Assembly: GCA_002794735.1 (NCBI GenBank)
Contig: NBAZ01000009.1
Location: 1 to 64,000 of the forward strand
DNA: 64,000 nucleotides
Reading direction: 5' to 3'
DNA from: Pyrrhoderma lamaoense
Taxonomy: Eukaryota > Basidiomycota > Agaricomycetes > Hymenochaetales > Hymenochaetaceae
Shown here: positions 22,463 to 34,659 of the stretch, piece by piece
Numbering within the stretch: position 1 is the first letter of the stretch
Layout of the letters: the number at the start of each line of letters is the position of its first letter
Position numbers and translations under genes: made by a program
Notes under the pieces: model-generated
Told to the model about the DNA's origin: nothing
Seen by the model: the letters and a program-made list of their open reading frames with translations, nothing else
Database searches by the model: none

Positions 22463-23526
22463 GACGGGCAGCTTTGAAGAGGAACGAGCGGGTGTAGATT
22501 ACTCTTCAGCCAAGGTAAGTGCGCAGTAGAGGCACGGTCGGCCGCGAATCTGCGGTTTGCCTCCGAGTTGGAGTAACGCACTGATTTTTTTTGTAAGGAA
22601 ACTTTCAATACGTTGTTGATCAACTTAATATAGTGCAGAGACACAAGTTGCAAATGAAGTGAACATGAAGATTGAACAAACGTACACGTACGCTGTACGG
22701 AGTATACAAACTTAGACCAACCGCGTCATCCACAATTTGGGAAGTTCGATCCTCGCTGTGAGTTATTAAGCATATATTATATAAGCCTAGACTTAATGAA
22801 CTTCGGAACCAGAATATTGTGCGTAAATCTCTACCTTCAAACCATACACATACGACCCATGTTTAAGGAGGATCAGATTAACGACATTAAGTGTCAGTAT
22901 GGAGAGACCACTAAAACTCATTATACCTCTGTAATATGATTCATACAAGCCATACCCTTTAAGAGCTACCCATATTGAACGTTCAGGTCAAAATAAGCAT
23001 TGAGAGTAACCCAGTAACCAGCTAAGCAGAGCTGAGAACGCTTCAAGTTCATGGTTAATGTTCTTATCATAGACATATATTATTATATACAATAGTTATG
23101 CTTCTATTACATGCAATATCTGTATGATCGACATGCTATAATCAGAATGTCTGTAATTATTCGTGACATCATATGTATCAAAGTCATCTGACCACAACTT
23201 TTAGCCCAAATTCCGGCTAGCTTGCTATATCCTTGTCATTTGACCTCTTGTTTGTATTTTTGGATACCATAATTATACAAGCTCTAGATTCTCCTATAAG
23301 CTAACACTGTAGTAGCAGGACATAGAATTTACTAATGGTCTTCGAGGCTCCGACAGTGGACTTCAAAATTGCGACTTGTTGCCAGTCGGACATGTTGGCG
23401 GGACGTCCGGGCCTCAAAGCTATCTCGTTGTGACTAGAAATCGTAGAGATATATACTCATGGCAATTAGGTCGTCTGTAGCCATATCCTCGATCGAGTAT
23501 CGTCACCGATATTCTCAAAACTTGGA
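22463..23526. promoter_or_regulatory. Divergent intergenic region, VPS10 and xylanase
   Basis: About 1.06 kb separates the two divergent start codons. It is AT-rich, with no coding sequence. It should contain both promoters, but I could not assign a specific operator. Confidence 0.4.
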
Positions 23527-24910
23527 ATGCATCGAAGACTGATCTTATTATTCGTTTTGTGCTATGTCGGCGTCGTGGCTTCCCCGTCCACTCTTCTCTT
23601 GTCTTCGGATGTAGAAAACTCAACAGATGGAATCATCATACGCAATCTTGCTAAGCCACGCTTCTTTGGTGCAGCTGCGAATACGACTTTTCTTTATCAC
23701 GATAAAAATTATACAAGGGTCATTTCTCAGCAAGTAAGTCATAATTCGTACAAACAATTCTCACTAAACTAATGGTACTTATAGTATTCAATCTTTACTC
23801 CTGAAAATGAAAGTATGTCTGGTTTTGCAGCTTTAATGCAACTATGATGAATGATATCGTCCATAGTGAAGTGGGAAAGTATCGAGCCTGAGCCGAATGT
23901 CTTTGACTTCACTGGGGCCGATGAGATCGTACAATTTGCAGAGAGCGTCAATGCAATGGTGCGCGGGCATACATTTGAATGGTAAACAAATTTCATTTAC
24001 TTATACTTATATACTGATGTTCTATCCAATTAATATTACTTCAAATTTGCAGGGCTAATCAATTACCGGCATGGGTCAATAGCTCTCTGAGCCCTGCCGA
24101 GCTGGATTCTGCTCTTAAGAATCATATTACAACTGTCCTAGATCATTTCCGCGGGAGACTATATGCCTTCGACATTATTGTACGTATGTTACTCTTTTCT
24201 ATACGACAAATGTTTGACTGTTTTTATAGAATGAAATGATCTCTGATAATGTCAACGAAACATACAAGGATAATATCTGGTCCTCAGCTTTCGGGGACGA
24301 AGCGATCCCAAAGGCACTTAGATATGCCAGAGACGTAGACCATACAACTAAACTTTAGTATGTTTTTCCTGTCTGAAAGTTAACATTGTTCATTAACGAT
24401 ACTTAAGTATCAATGACTACGGTACTGAAGGCATCGGAGCTAAGTCAGACACGCTTTACTCTGTTGTCAAGTCTTTACTCGCAGATAATGTCCCTCTTAA
24501 TGGCATTGGATTTCAGTGTCACTTTACACTTGGTCAAGTGCCTGATACTCTCGCCGAAAACCTGCAACGATTTGCTGATCTTGGGCTGGATGTCGCAATA
24601 ACGGAACTCGACATTAATATGCGAGGCCCTGCAAATGAGACGGCTTTACAGCAACAAGCTCGGGATTACTGGTCCGTCGTAGATGCTTGCGTGAAAGTGG
24701 ATCGCTGCGTAAGCTTAGTGAGCCTTTTACCAAAGTCTTCGCAATATATTTTCTACTTAAATGCGCTTCACCTAGACAACTTGGGGTGTTTCTGACGATC
24801 ATTCTTGGATACCTAACGGACATGTTCTACCCTTCGATGAAATCAAGAACCCGAAGCCTGCTTTCTTTGCAATCGCGGATGCATTTGAAGGGAAGCCATA
24901 CTCACAGTGA
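23527..24910 (+). CDS. Secreted endo-1,4-beta-xylanase, GH10
   Basis: Seven exons (23527-23733, 23785-23812, 23867-23981, 24053-24179, 24230-24357, 24408-24708, 24776-24910) in consistent phase give 346 residues, the length of a single-domain GH10 enzyme. A signal peptide (RRLILLFVLCYVGVVAS) precedes the barrel. Family landmarks are TPENEMKWESIEPEPNVFDF, VRGHTFEW, the acid/base Glu161 in NEMISDN at an exon border, YINDYG, CHFTLGQVP, the nucleophile Glu268 in ITELDINMRG, and TWGVSDDHSWIP. It cleaves the xylan backbone outside the cell. There is no cellulose-binding module. A 28-nt micro-exon encodes YSIFTPENE, and the Met of MKWE is split across its 3' intron. The usual WDVVNE is replaced by FDIINE. 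Intact. Confidence 0.94.
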
Positions 24911-25051
24911 AACGCGTATGCGACTGAATTATACAGTTGCATCTTTCTTCGACAATCACGATAAATCTTGGTGGAAAAAAATACAAATATTAATCTAAAT
25001 TATCTATTGCTGATGAGAAAAGTAGTAATTTCTCGCCCCTTACACATATAG

Positions 25052-25310
25052 CACCGGACAACTTATATGACGTAAATTGTCAAACAAGAACTGGAAACGC
25101 GAGCGTCCTGTGGGCAATTCATACCAAGTGCCCTGGTAATGTTCCCATGTAGTTACTTCAAGATAATTTGTCCATCAGATATATGAGCGCGACGTTTTCC
25201 TTTCTGGCAATAGCGAATCTTTTCTGCAAAGCTATGTATATTATAACCATACTGGTCGTGACGATGCCTTCATTCGACTAGTGCCTGTGATTTTTTGTGT
25301 ATCCTTTTCC
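25052..25310 (+). other. Coding-like fragment of unknown origin
   Basis: After a TATAG acceptor, an open segment encodes PDNLYDVNCQTRTGNASVLW and then a short 43-nt GT-AG gap. It resumes with YERDVFLSGNSESFLQSY and YNHTGRDDAFIRLVPV. Codon flow looks protein-like, but I recognise no family and find no start. The opposite strand is also open over 25040-25180 (TTWEHYQGTWYELPTGR), so even the strand is uncertain. It is possibly a gene relic. Confidence 0.2.
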
Positions 25311-28300
25311 TCTGCTTCTTATATGTTCGTCGCGTTAATTCAAGAAGATTACCAACTATATTCTCAGTCATGTCTAAGGCTTAGATCAACGCTCTCTAGT
25401 TAATGTTCCTGAAAATCGTGATAAATTTGTTAAGGCTCGTAAACAAACACGGTTCTCATGTAATCCGATGTATACTAGGACATGCTTATAAACAATCAGT
25501 TACATGTACAGACTTATGGGGCAGAATAAGCAGGAATATGGAAAAGAAGATGTTTCCATAAAAATTAGAGTTTAAACCCGCGTGTGCTGCTTCTGTCTGT
25601 GAGATAGTTCGTACTACTGGATTGCGGATAAATGCTCAAAAAATACATATACCTACCATATATGGATATCTTTGCTTGTTATACAGAGTTTCTGGGGTCT
25701 CATGAATTGAGTCCTCTTTACTCTCTTACCATATGTGGGCGATCGCACCCATACTATATATGGTTTAAGTCTAGTATATTGGTTTTTTAGGAAACACGGA
25801 AGTATATCCTGTTCGCCGACCTCCACTTTATTTCCGTTTTGTTTTATACACACTGTTGCCACAGCCCAAGTTGAAGCCCCAATATTTGCTTACAGTTTTT
25901 TTAACTTGAGAAAAAGTTGTATACCCAGACTCTAGTTTATACATATCAAGTGATAGCACTGAAATCGATAAAGGGGTAAATTCCTTTCTTCGGAAATGAA
26001 ATCTCCGGCCAAGCCGAAAAGTGAATGAATATTTTGGGGTTTCTCTGTAACAGATAGATAGTAGGATACCGAGCAATTCATTGAGCTTTCATGCCATCCG
26101 ACGGCCATACTAACATAAATGCAGTCAAAAATGAAAAATAGAATTAATGAAGACTTTATCATGAGAAGAATCGAGTCTTGGAGAGTTCATGTCTCCTATC
26201 CAATAGAAGATTAAATTCACTATCAGATGAATAGTAATGGAGACATACCTTAATTTTTCTGCGCTTCGTAGCCATCCCTTACCCATCGAGTAGCTCTGGA
26301 CCAAGTACCTTGCGGATATATTTAGCCGATCCCTGTAGTATTGGAGAAATGCTCGAGAAAATCCTTCCCCGGCCAATGGCTACTTTTAGGGCGATAGGTA
26401 CATGAAAGGATTGATCCCAGCTACGGTTCGCTTCTAGAAAACGGTGCGAGAGAAATGAATACTCATCGGAATGGTATTTATCGAAATGATCCATCCGAGT
26501 TCCTTTCAATATACCCCCTACCAGTGAGAAGCTGTAAGGTATTCTCTAAGACAAGAAGACTTATCATAGAGGCTTCGGGGTTTCACCCCTTAAAAATATT
26601 CTGCAGAGCAAAGAAGAAAAGAACAGAGGAGATGAAACACTTTCTACAGATCGACAGTAACAACGCCTATCACAAGGAAGAGAACCATGAGCGTAAGGGT
26701 TTCTACTAGTACTGATATTATATGGGTTTCACACTCGTACATACAAATAAGTAAGATAGGGGTCATTACTTATATTTTCAACGTTAATCACTGGCATCAT
26801 CCAAACTAAGTACTAGCCTCCACATTCGAATTACAAATGCATTCCATCCAATAAAAGTATATCAAGTCAGGCTTAAAACTGAAAGACCTGGAAGTAGAAA
26901 TTCGCAGTTAAAAGCCCTGAGCAACGAGCGCAGCGGTTACTATCCGGTATGAATAAAATACAAGAAGTCTATGCTGATAAATATTAATGTCACGATCCAT
27001 GAACTCTAAATGAATATTCTGTCTTGTTGTGGCCAAAACCTTATATCCGGAGCATCCCCATTTCTCATTCTTATGCGAAGAACATAAGTCTCCCCCCCTT
27101 CACTGATTAAAGTTTGGCATGAGCGTAGAAATACTACTTAGAATATCTCGATTGAATTCAGTCTGGATTTCACCTATAACAGCACATGGTCTATCTGTTG
27201 TAGCTTTCGAAGTCTTGGCTCGTATTGCGGTGAGTTCTAGCGGGTGAACGCGGGTTAGCTGTAACCGCTATGTAGAACACTGATACCTTGTATCAGGATC
27301 CAGACGAGTCGAATAGTTCTGAGATATACTTCCATTGAAGGGTCCCTTTTCAGGGAACGTCGGTCCGATATAAACTCAGCTTCTTTGTTATGTAGTATCC
27401 TTGTTAACAGCATGGAAAGTAGTCCTAGGTCACTACTACAACGAGTCGATATGCTAACCCCAAAGTTCAGAGAGAAAATAAATACAGTTACCATTGTTTT
27501 CAACCCTTAATCAATGATACCTAAAGTAATCAAGGTGCATTGTACAGATGTACCACGAGAAAATGTTACCTCTATCACTCGTGCAGAGCTTATGGGTAAG
27601 GCGATATAGCCTCGTGGGCCACCTTGTTTTGGAAAATAACACAGGGCGATTTATAATTCGATGTTCTACACTCACAACTTAAGTTTGTCATCGCTCTACA
27701 ATGGACCTAGCGATAGCATCAGCTTATACTCTCACTAGCAAATATGGCATGTATGCTATATGTAATCTTAACTGCTGTAATGTAACAAGGTGTTACACCA
27801 AATTCCATCGTTGTGGGATAAAGGAGTCACCCTTCCCGAAATAGCAGTTCCTCGTCTATTACGTAAACTCTTATGTTGTCTAGTTAAATAAGCTTGAGTT
27901 TCAGAAATGTTCATAGATAATTATATTTCATTAAGGTCGGTCGAGCTGATCTTTTAACCTCTCGGTAAAGTGACATCAATGTTGAGATTATCCTCCCGAC
28001 CCGGAGATGACACCGATCAAAAGTAATTTCTTGACTACTAAGCGCTCGAAAACAAGCGAGTTACTGCGGGTGCACTCCGATATTTGTCGTCTACCCCCGA
28101 CTGGTCCGCAAAAAAGCGTTGAACAACAACTTTAATACACTCTGCCTCCTTATCATCAAAATATTAATAAGATAGGCTTGTTACACCTAAGGGATCACAT
28201 GAGCGCGAGTATTGCAGGTATGAGTTAGCAGTTAATACCAGCAAACCATGCACCCTCTGTCCTTACCTCCGAAAGGCCCCATAAGCGACATTTCTACGTT

Positions 28301-31300
28301 TTTTCTACACAGAAACCTCCACTGACACCCTCATCCATCCTTTCCGCGCATATCTGAGGAATGAAAAAGAGGTCTTTATTATTTTAACTGCGATGACGGA
28401 ACTCCACTAGGGACGTCAATGACTACGTGTCGGACACAACGCTTTCCTGGCTTGAAAGAGATCGGCTCTAATACCAAAAAGAAAAATCGGACGTGACTGG
28501 CTCACGGCCTGAAGTCATCCGTGAGAAAACCTACTGAACAACAATTCTACTAAGATACATTCAAAGAGTTTCATCTGTAGTTTTCGAGTATGGTATTCAG
28601 TTGATTTGGGATGTTTCTTTCCAATCTTTTACAGGGAAAATGCAGGCATCATTAACGATCGCTATAATCCATGTAGATCTTGATATTAAAGTCTTCATTA
28701 TTACGAAATTCCGAGCTCAATCCTTCTGAAACTGTTTACCGTAGAGAAGATGCTCGGTGCGAATATCACCTGCCGCTCAGCTAATCTTCCAAAGGTGTCC
28801 TTACAACTCAATCTCCCCACTTTGGAGTGAATACCACAGCCCCCACCTGACTTCATATAGCTATTACAGGTAGTTCGGTCCCAGACGCGGAAGCATACCA
28901 CCCCTCTTTGTCGCAGGGGCGCGATTTGTGTGTCCCTCAGATCTATGCGAGATTGATTATAGATTATACGTTTGGCCAAACAGACTTCAACAAAAGTGAG
29001 CCGTTCAACCACAGTATTCAAAAAGACGAAGTTTCCACTCCGTGCCTCAGTATATTATACATTATATAGGGCTAGCTTTATCGATCAAGACATACAATTA
29101 AATGAGGATAAATCATATATCTGTGGGTGATCGTATGATTCAAAATGTAGAATGTTTGTATTGAATTATTTACAGCATGACGGAAAAGCATCGATACAGC
29201 GTTCCACTTCCATCTTGATCATGTTACGACAGCTGCCTATGGATTAGACGACTCGGAGACTATCGTGGCCTTTAATTACAAGAAAGGAATAGGCAAGGCG
29301 GGATGTGTATGTCCACTTCTGATGAACGTCGCGGAAACTGCCAGACCAATTTGAAAATGAACCGATACGCGAGTGTTTGTATGGGATATCTACCTCATCC
29401 TCGGTGTATAGCGTTGCATAGTCAAGAGAAGTACATATCTGTTTAAACACTGAACGACAAAAATATCAGAACTACGAGGTTAGCTGACAACTATCATTGA
29501 TAGCTTACACGTCTATATACGATTAATACAACAAATAAGCATACCTTTATCAAAACTTCACCGTGGAGCGATCAGCCTAGACAGAACTGAGGGACATACT
29601 AACCTCTCTTGATAAGGTCGTTACACTGTTTCACTCATGCTCGGACCTAATCATGTTATACTATACTGTTCTGAAATGCCGCTAAAAAACAAACAAGCCT
29701 TCTCACCAGCATTTCAATATACGCGAAGATCTCATACCCCTTCCTATCTATAAAGTACTGTATCTTCCGTCTCGATGCAATAGCCGAGTCGTAATAACCC
29801 ATCAAGATTAGCGAGATATAAGTAGCGACTGGAGCTCGATTATCCAACCTCTCCGACGCGCCAAACTATCTCGAGAGTATTATATTATATCACTTGAGCA
29901 ACTTAACTCTGTTCCTTATTTTAGTATAGGATGAACCAAGGAAAGTGAAATCAAGGTGTTCCTACAAGGTCCCGGCTTCAGCATCACCCACCGCAACTCC
30001 CCGTGACTGAACCCCTCCACAATCCTTCTTAGACTATTCTCAGCACTAAATCGATCGTCCATGAACTAATCAAGGAGGAGTTCAATATACAAGTCAGTAT
30101 ATCTATCATCTACCCGTTCTTCAGACAGCCACGTTGATTAGATTTTGAACGTGATAAAGTAATTTGCTTCCGAGAGATCCCTTCCTGAAATTCAATAAGA
30201 TCCCCACCTCGGTTATGATATAGGAAGTGAACAAATGCCAGCGGTAGCAAATAAAAACAGCTGATGTGCCAGGCTACCCCCTAATGTATCCTTAATGATC
30301 TAAAACCTAGATATTGGAGCTTGATCAGTGCGATTGGTAAAGCTATGTCAAGGGTGTGAAATACACAGAAAGGAGATACTTGAGATCTTAGCATATCTCG
30401 GACGGATAACATCGCAGGCAACTATCTAGAACCACTTCTTGAGAAAAATATCATCCCAAGTCTTCCGATTCTTCATTACTTAAGCTTGTGAGCTCGAGTT
30501 AAATACATATCTTTGAAAAAAAAAACAAGCCAGCATCGTCTAATAAGCACCATCAGTACCCGTATCAGAAATCGTGAAAATACAAAGAAAATAAATCACT
30601 CTTACGACTAATAGTTAGTAATGCATTCTCGACCGGAAAGTCGTCTACCCCCAGTTGACTAAAGCAGGCTTATCCCAAGCAACTACGCAATCAGCCATTG
30701 CTCAGTGTCGCTAAAAAAGACCGGATTGAATTCATTATCGCCCAATTTTTTTTCCTTCATTTCCGCCCATCGCGAAACGAAAAAAACCAAGATCACCCAA
30801 GAAAGTTTAGAAAAGATAGAAAAAAAGAAAGAAAGAAAAAACAGAGTTTGAAAAGCACGGTTCACTCTCTCCTTCTTTCAAAAAAAATTTAGATCTTGCC
30901 AGTAGCTGTAATCTTTCTGTACTGGTTCCTTCCTAGTCTCAAGCTTCAAAATAGATCTTGGAACACTTCTGGCCTAACGCTTAGTTTACCTCATGTTACA
31001 GCGGAACCAAAAACAATCGTAGGGTCGACTCGGAAGTACAGAAAGAATAATGTGTACCTCACCCACGTAATCTCTCTACACTATCGATTCACAGTTGGGT
31101 ACTCGGGGTCCGGGTTCTTAAGGCTTCAAGAAGAGATGCTGGTCATAGATTTCCAGATTAGCCGGGATGAAGAGACCCTTGATCGCGCGTCGCATGATGA
31201 ATCGCACGGCCCTCGATTTTTTTTGTATAAATATATTATAAATATTAATTATAATAAAAATATGTATTAAAAGATAGTTAATCGGAAATAAGAAATAAAA

Positions 31301-31326
31301 TAAAATACAAGGAAGAGAAGACATTG

Positions 31327-31342
31327 AAAAAAAAAAAAAAAA
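31327..31342 (+). repeat. Poly(A) run, 16 nt
   Basis: Sixteen consecutive A, 205 bp before the start codon of the HMG-box gene. Poly(dA:dT) tracts like this commonly keep fungal promoters free of nucleosomes; that role here is an inference. Confidence 0.6.
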
Positions 31343-31546
31343 GAGTCCGTAGCATTCAAGAAGCAGCTTCCAGTTGTCCCATAGCCCAGCTTATATCTCA
31401 GATCCTTCCCGTTTGATCGCGCTCTTCAAATACCGCTCCTTTCCCAGTCGCTCACCATTTACATCCCGTGCCTTCCCCCCAGGTAACCTCAGTGTTTATC
31501 ATCTTCCGTCGTTGCAAACAACGACGTCTCCGACCGCCGATAAATT

Positions 31547-34500
31547 ATGTCTACCGCCCGCTCTACAAAGCGGCGCGCGCCATCCTCAACACCCACCACG
31601 TCTGTAAACACAGTTCCTACCGACGGACAGTCCAGTATGTTTATTTTGAATTCCCTGCTTTTTTTCGTCCAAAGTCAGAATGCATATTAACTTAGCGATA
31701 AAACACATTTCCCATCCAGCCTTTCAACTTGTCTTATCGCCAAACGATCCCACCACCCCTCTCAATCCAACGCCTACATATTCCTTCCAAACCACCCAAG
31801 CTTCTGCTCCCGCTGATTCTGATGTCGGGATGTCCATGCCTATCTCCAGCATCACGATGTCGAATCAACCTAAAACAATCAGCTTTGCGCCAAATATCAC
31901 CCCCGTAACATATTCTTCGCCCAGCACTCTTGACGATGACTTTGCCTATTTAGAAGCAACTGCGGCTTCCAACCCTCAGTCGTCTTTAAACTTTGGCGAG
32001 TTCGAATTTGATTCTTTGAGAAGAGTTGATAGCTGTGAGCCTCCCCCAACGAAGCGCCGGCGGAAGGGAGTATCCGCGAAGAACACGGTCAAGAAAGAAA
32101 GCCAACCTTCTCAACCTAGTTCACCAGCCTCTCCTACATCCTCTCCCTCTCCTTCAGCCCCCTCTCCCACTGATCCAACTCCTCCTTCTCCAGTACCACA
32201 GCATATTCCACGTCCTCCGAATGCATTTATCCTATTTCGTTCCTCTTTTATTAAGTCACAGTCTGTATCTTCACGGACAGAGGGCAATCACGGTACCCTT
32301 TCAAAGATTGTCGGGATGCTATGGCATAACCTTTCATATGAGGAACAACTCATTTGGAAGGTGAAGGCACGTCGGGTATACGCTGAACATCGTAAGCGTT
32401 ATCCCGGATACAGCTTCCGGACTGGAGGGGGAAAGATGGTAAGGACAGGAATGAAAAAAACGGAGAAAGTGGAGAAGGTAGTTCTAAGGGCGCGAAGAAT
32501 TCTAGCTCTGATTCAGCTGCAGGGAAAGAGAAGAAGGAATCATCAACCTCACTTCAAAGTTCCGCAGCGAACAAACCTAAGAACTCCAACACGCTTTCTT
32601 CCACCAATCCCAGTTCGAAGCCAGCACCCAAGGTCCGTAAAACACGGCAAGTTGGTCCTCGGGATATAGAGCGTTGTACGCATATCGCGTCTCTTCTTGC
32701 AGCCGGTCTTAAGGGTGAACGCCTTGACGCAGCCATGCAAGAGTTCGACATGGCTCGGCGTCCGCGTGAACTGAGAATGCAGTTCGAGGTACCAATTACG
32801 AAGGAGGGGTGGGCAGCTGCTAATGCAAAGGATGATGAAAAGAAAAGCGGTACGAAGGAAATTCCAGTGAAGGAGGAGAAAGAGAGGGAAGAAGACAAGG
32901 CGGAGGCTGCAACTGAAAGCAAGAAGGAATGTGACGCGACGGCGCCCTTGACGACGACGCAAACTCAACACCAAACGTCACTTACGCAACCACGTCCAAT
33001 TAAGCCCGCACTAACCAATCAGTCTCGTGTGCGTCGTTCAAGTTCGGCACCTATTCCTGGAACTGGAAGCGACTGCATAGACGGTGATTACAGCTTTTCC
33101 TATGCACAACATCCGATTACTCTACCCACTCAGCATCATGTAACCCCAACAACAGATGGGGGATACAGTGCTAGTACCGCATTCTATTACGGACAGGAAC
33201 GGACAACACAAGCAACATCGTATGTTGATTCACAACCAACTTATGCGTACCCCCAGCAATCTCAAGAACAGCACAGCTATTCTGAGCAAGTGTATCAGCA
33301 GCAGACGGTCCAATGTGCATATGAGCAGTCAAATGTCTATACGGAGAACGAACCTCAGCATATCCCACAAATGCCCGCTTCTTACGGTTCTGCTTCAACC
33401 TCGGTTACTCACCCCGAGATCATGGCACCCATTCCAACCGAACCATGTTCACTAGCCTTCCAACGTCGCAAGCGTTCTGCGTCATCCTCACCACCCATTC
33501 GCCGACCGTCATATACCATTTCTCATTCGCTGTCTTATTCAGCCGCTTATGGAACACCCCACCAGCAGGCATGGCTCTCCCCCCAGCAGCAACATTTCTC
33601 CTTCTCTGCTGTTCATCCGAGTCAACACGAGACATCTCCGCCTGTGCACGCCCAAGAACAAGGAGTTCATGCATGGGGTGTTTCTCCACCCGTAAGTTCT
33701 CTATCATAGCCTTGAAGTAGTTGCCTAACGTGAGCTTTGTTACACAGGATTTTAGCAATTTCTCGTTCTCTTCTCCCAATAGTGCGAACGGAGTTGCTGA
33801 TGGTGGTGAGAGTGTAAACAACAGTGTTGTTGAGGCGCCTTCACCGCTATCCCCCATCAAGGCGTCTACTCAACCGCCGATCACATCAGTAACCCCTGTC
33901 TGCGCTAGTGTCACCGATACGTCCGTACCCGTACCCGTACCGGCAGATGACTATGATTATGTAGACATGCCTAATCTCGTGGAAGCACCAGCCACCACAC
34001 ATATGATTCAACAGTCCCAACAATCGTTTTATCCGTCGTACCAGGACCAACAGCAGTCCAACAGTCATCCTCAATTGAGCATACAGACATCATGGCCCTC
34101 ACCCGACTACACCTTTTCTCCTGTTCCTATCTCCGCTTCTGTGTCAACATCGGCTATGGACATCCCACCATCAAGTGCCGTCAGTGGTGTATCATTCTTC
34201 GGAGGCTTTGATGGATTAGGATCCCCCAATAGCGCTCCTTACGACGTGGACACAACAGTCATCCCACAGTCCCCAGCAACGATGAGTGCGAGTGTAAGCG
34301 TGGGCACACCGAGAGACGACCAAGAGGCGCTTTCCATCACACCGACGCCTGTTGTTCCTTCTAGACAGACAACCGGTGGGTATAACGGGTATGACGCAGG
34401 ATATGACAACAATTACAAAGGTTATACCTACGAAGGTTACGATACCTATGACGTCGTCCCTCAATCAGAATCAATCGAGTATAACGGGGTCAGCTTCACA

Positions 34501-34659
34501 CTCGAACAGATGCGTGCCATGCTGAGTGCAATTCAAGCGGGAAAAATAACCAACTTGGAAGCTTTACGCGACGGTAAAAAGACTACGGTGGGCTTCGGTG
34601 AGGAGAATACGAGAGATTTTTCTCATTTCATCCAGGGCATGGCTGCCATCTCTCACTGA
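31547..34659 (+). CDS. HMG-box transcription regulator
   Basis: Exon 1 (31547-31634) starts MSTARSTKRRAPSSTP. Exon 2 starts at 31720 and the last exon is 33748-34659 (intron 33692-33747). The product is about 970-990 residues. An HMG box of MATA-HMG type sits at about residues 190-262: HIPRPPNAFILFRSSFIK, GTLSKIVGMLWHNLS, WKVKARRVYAEHRKRYPGY. It would bend DNA and regulate transcription; relatives control mating, fruiting or stress genes. Ser/Pro, Gln and Tyr-rich low-complexity regions flank it, with a basic stretch PPTKRRRKG at about residue 130. A later conserved block is RDIERCTHIASLLAAGLKGERLDAAMQEFD. Between these blocks the frame shifts near 32423-32430. Either one G is missing from a G run, or a 50-nt intron (GTAAGG at 32439 to TTCTAAG) is removed; both restore phase. 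Confidence 0.85.

Larger units (their letters stand above)
24911..31546. other. Gene desert of 6.6 kb
   Basis: No gene could be supported. Open frames are short, lack motifs and lie on both strands. No long terminal repeats, transposase or reverse transcriptase motifs were seen. A possible exon-like fragment lies at 25052-25310 and a 16-A run at 31327-31342. The final 200 bases are pyrimidine-rich, a usual fungal 5' leader for the HMG-box gene. Confidence 0.45.

Noticed and set aside
28701..29021. 106-codon minus-strand frame in the desert
   Set aside because: Isolated, without recognisable motif or neighbouring exons.
26000..31000. Eroded retrotransposon in the gene desert
   Set aside because: I looked for protease, reverse transcriptase and integrase motifs and for paired long repeats and saw none; absence by eye is not proof.
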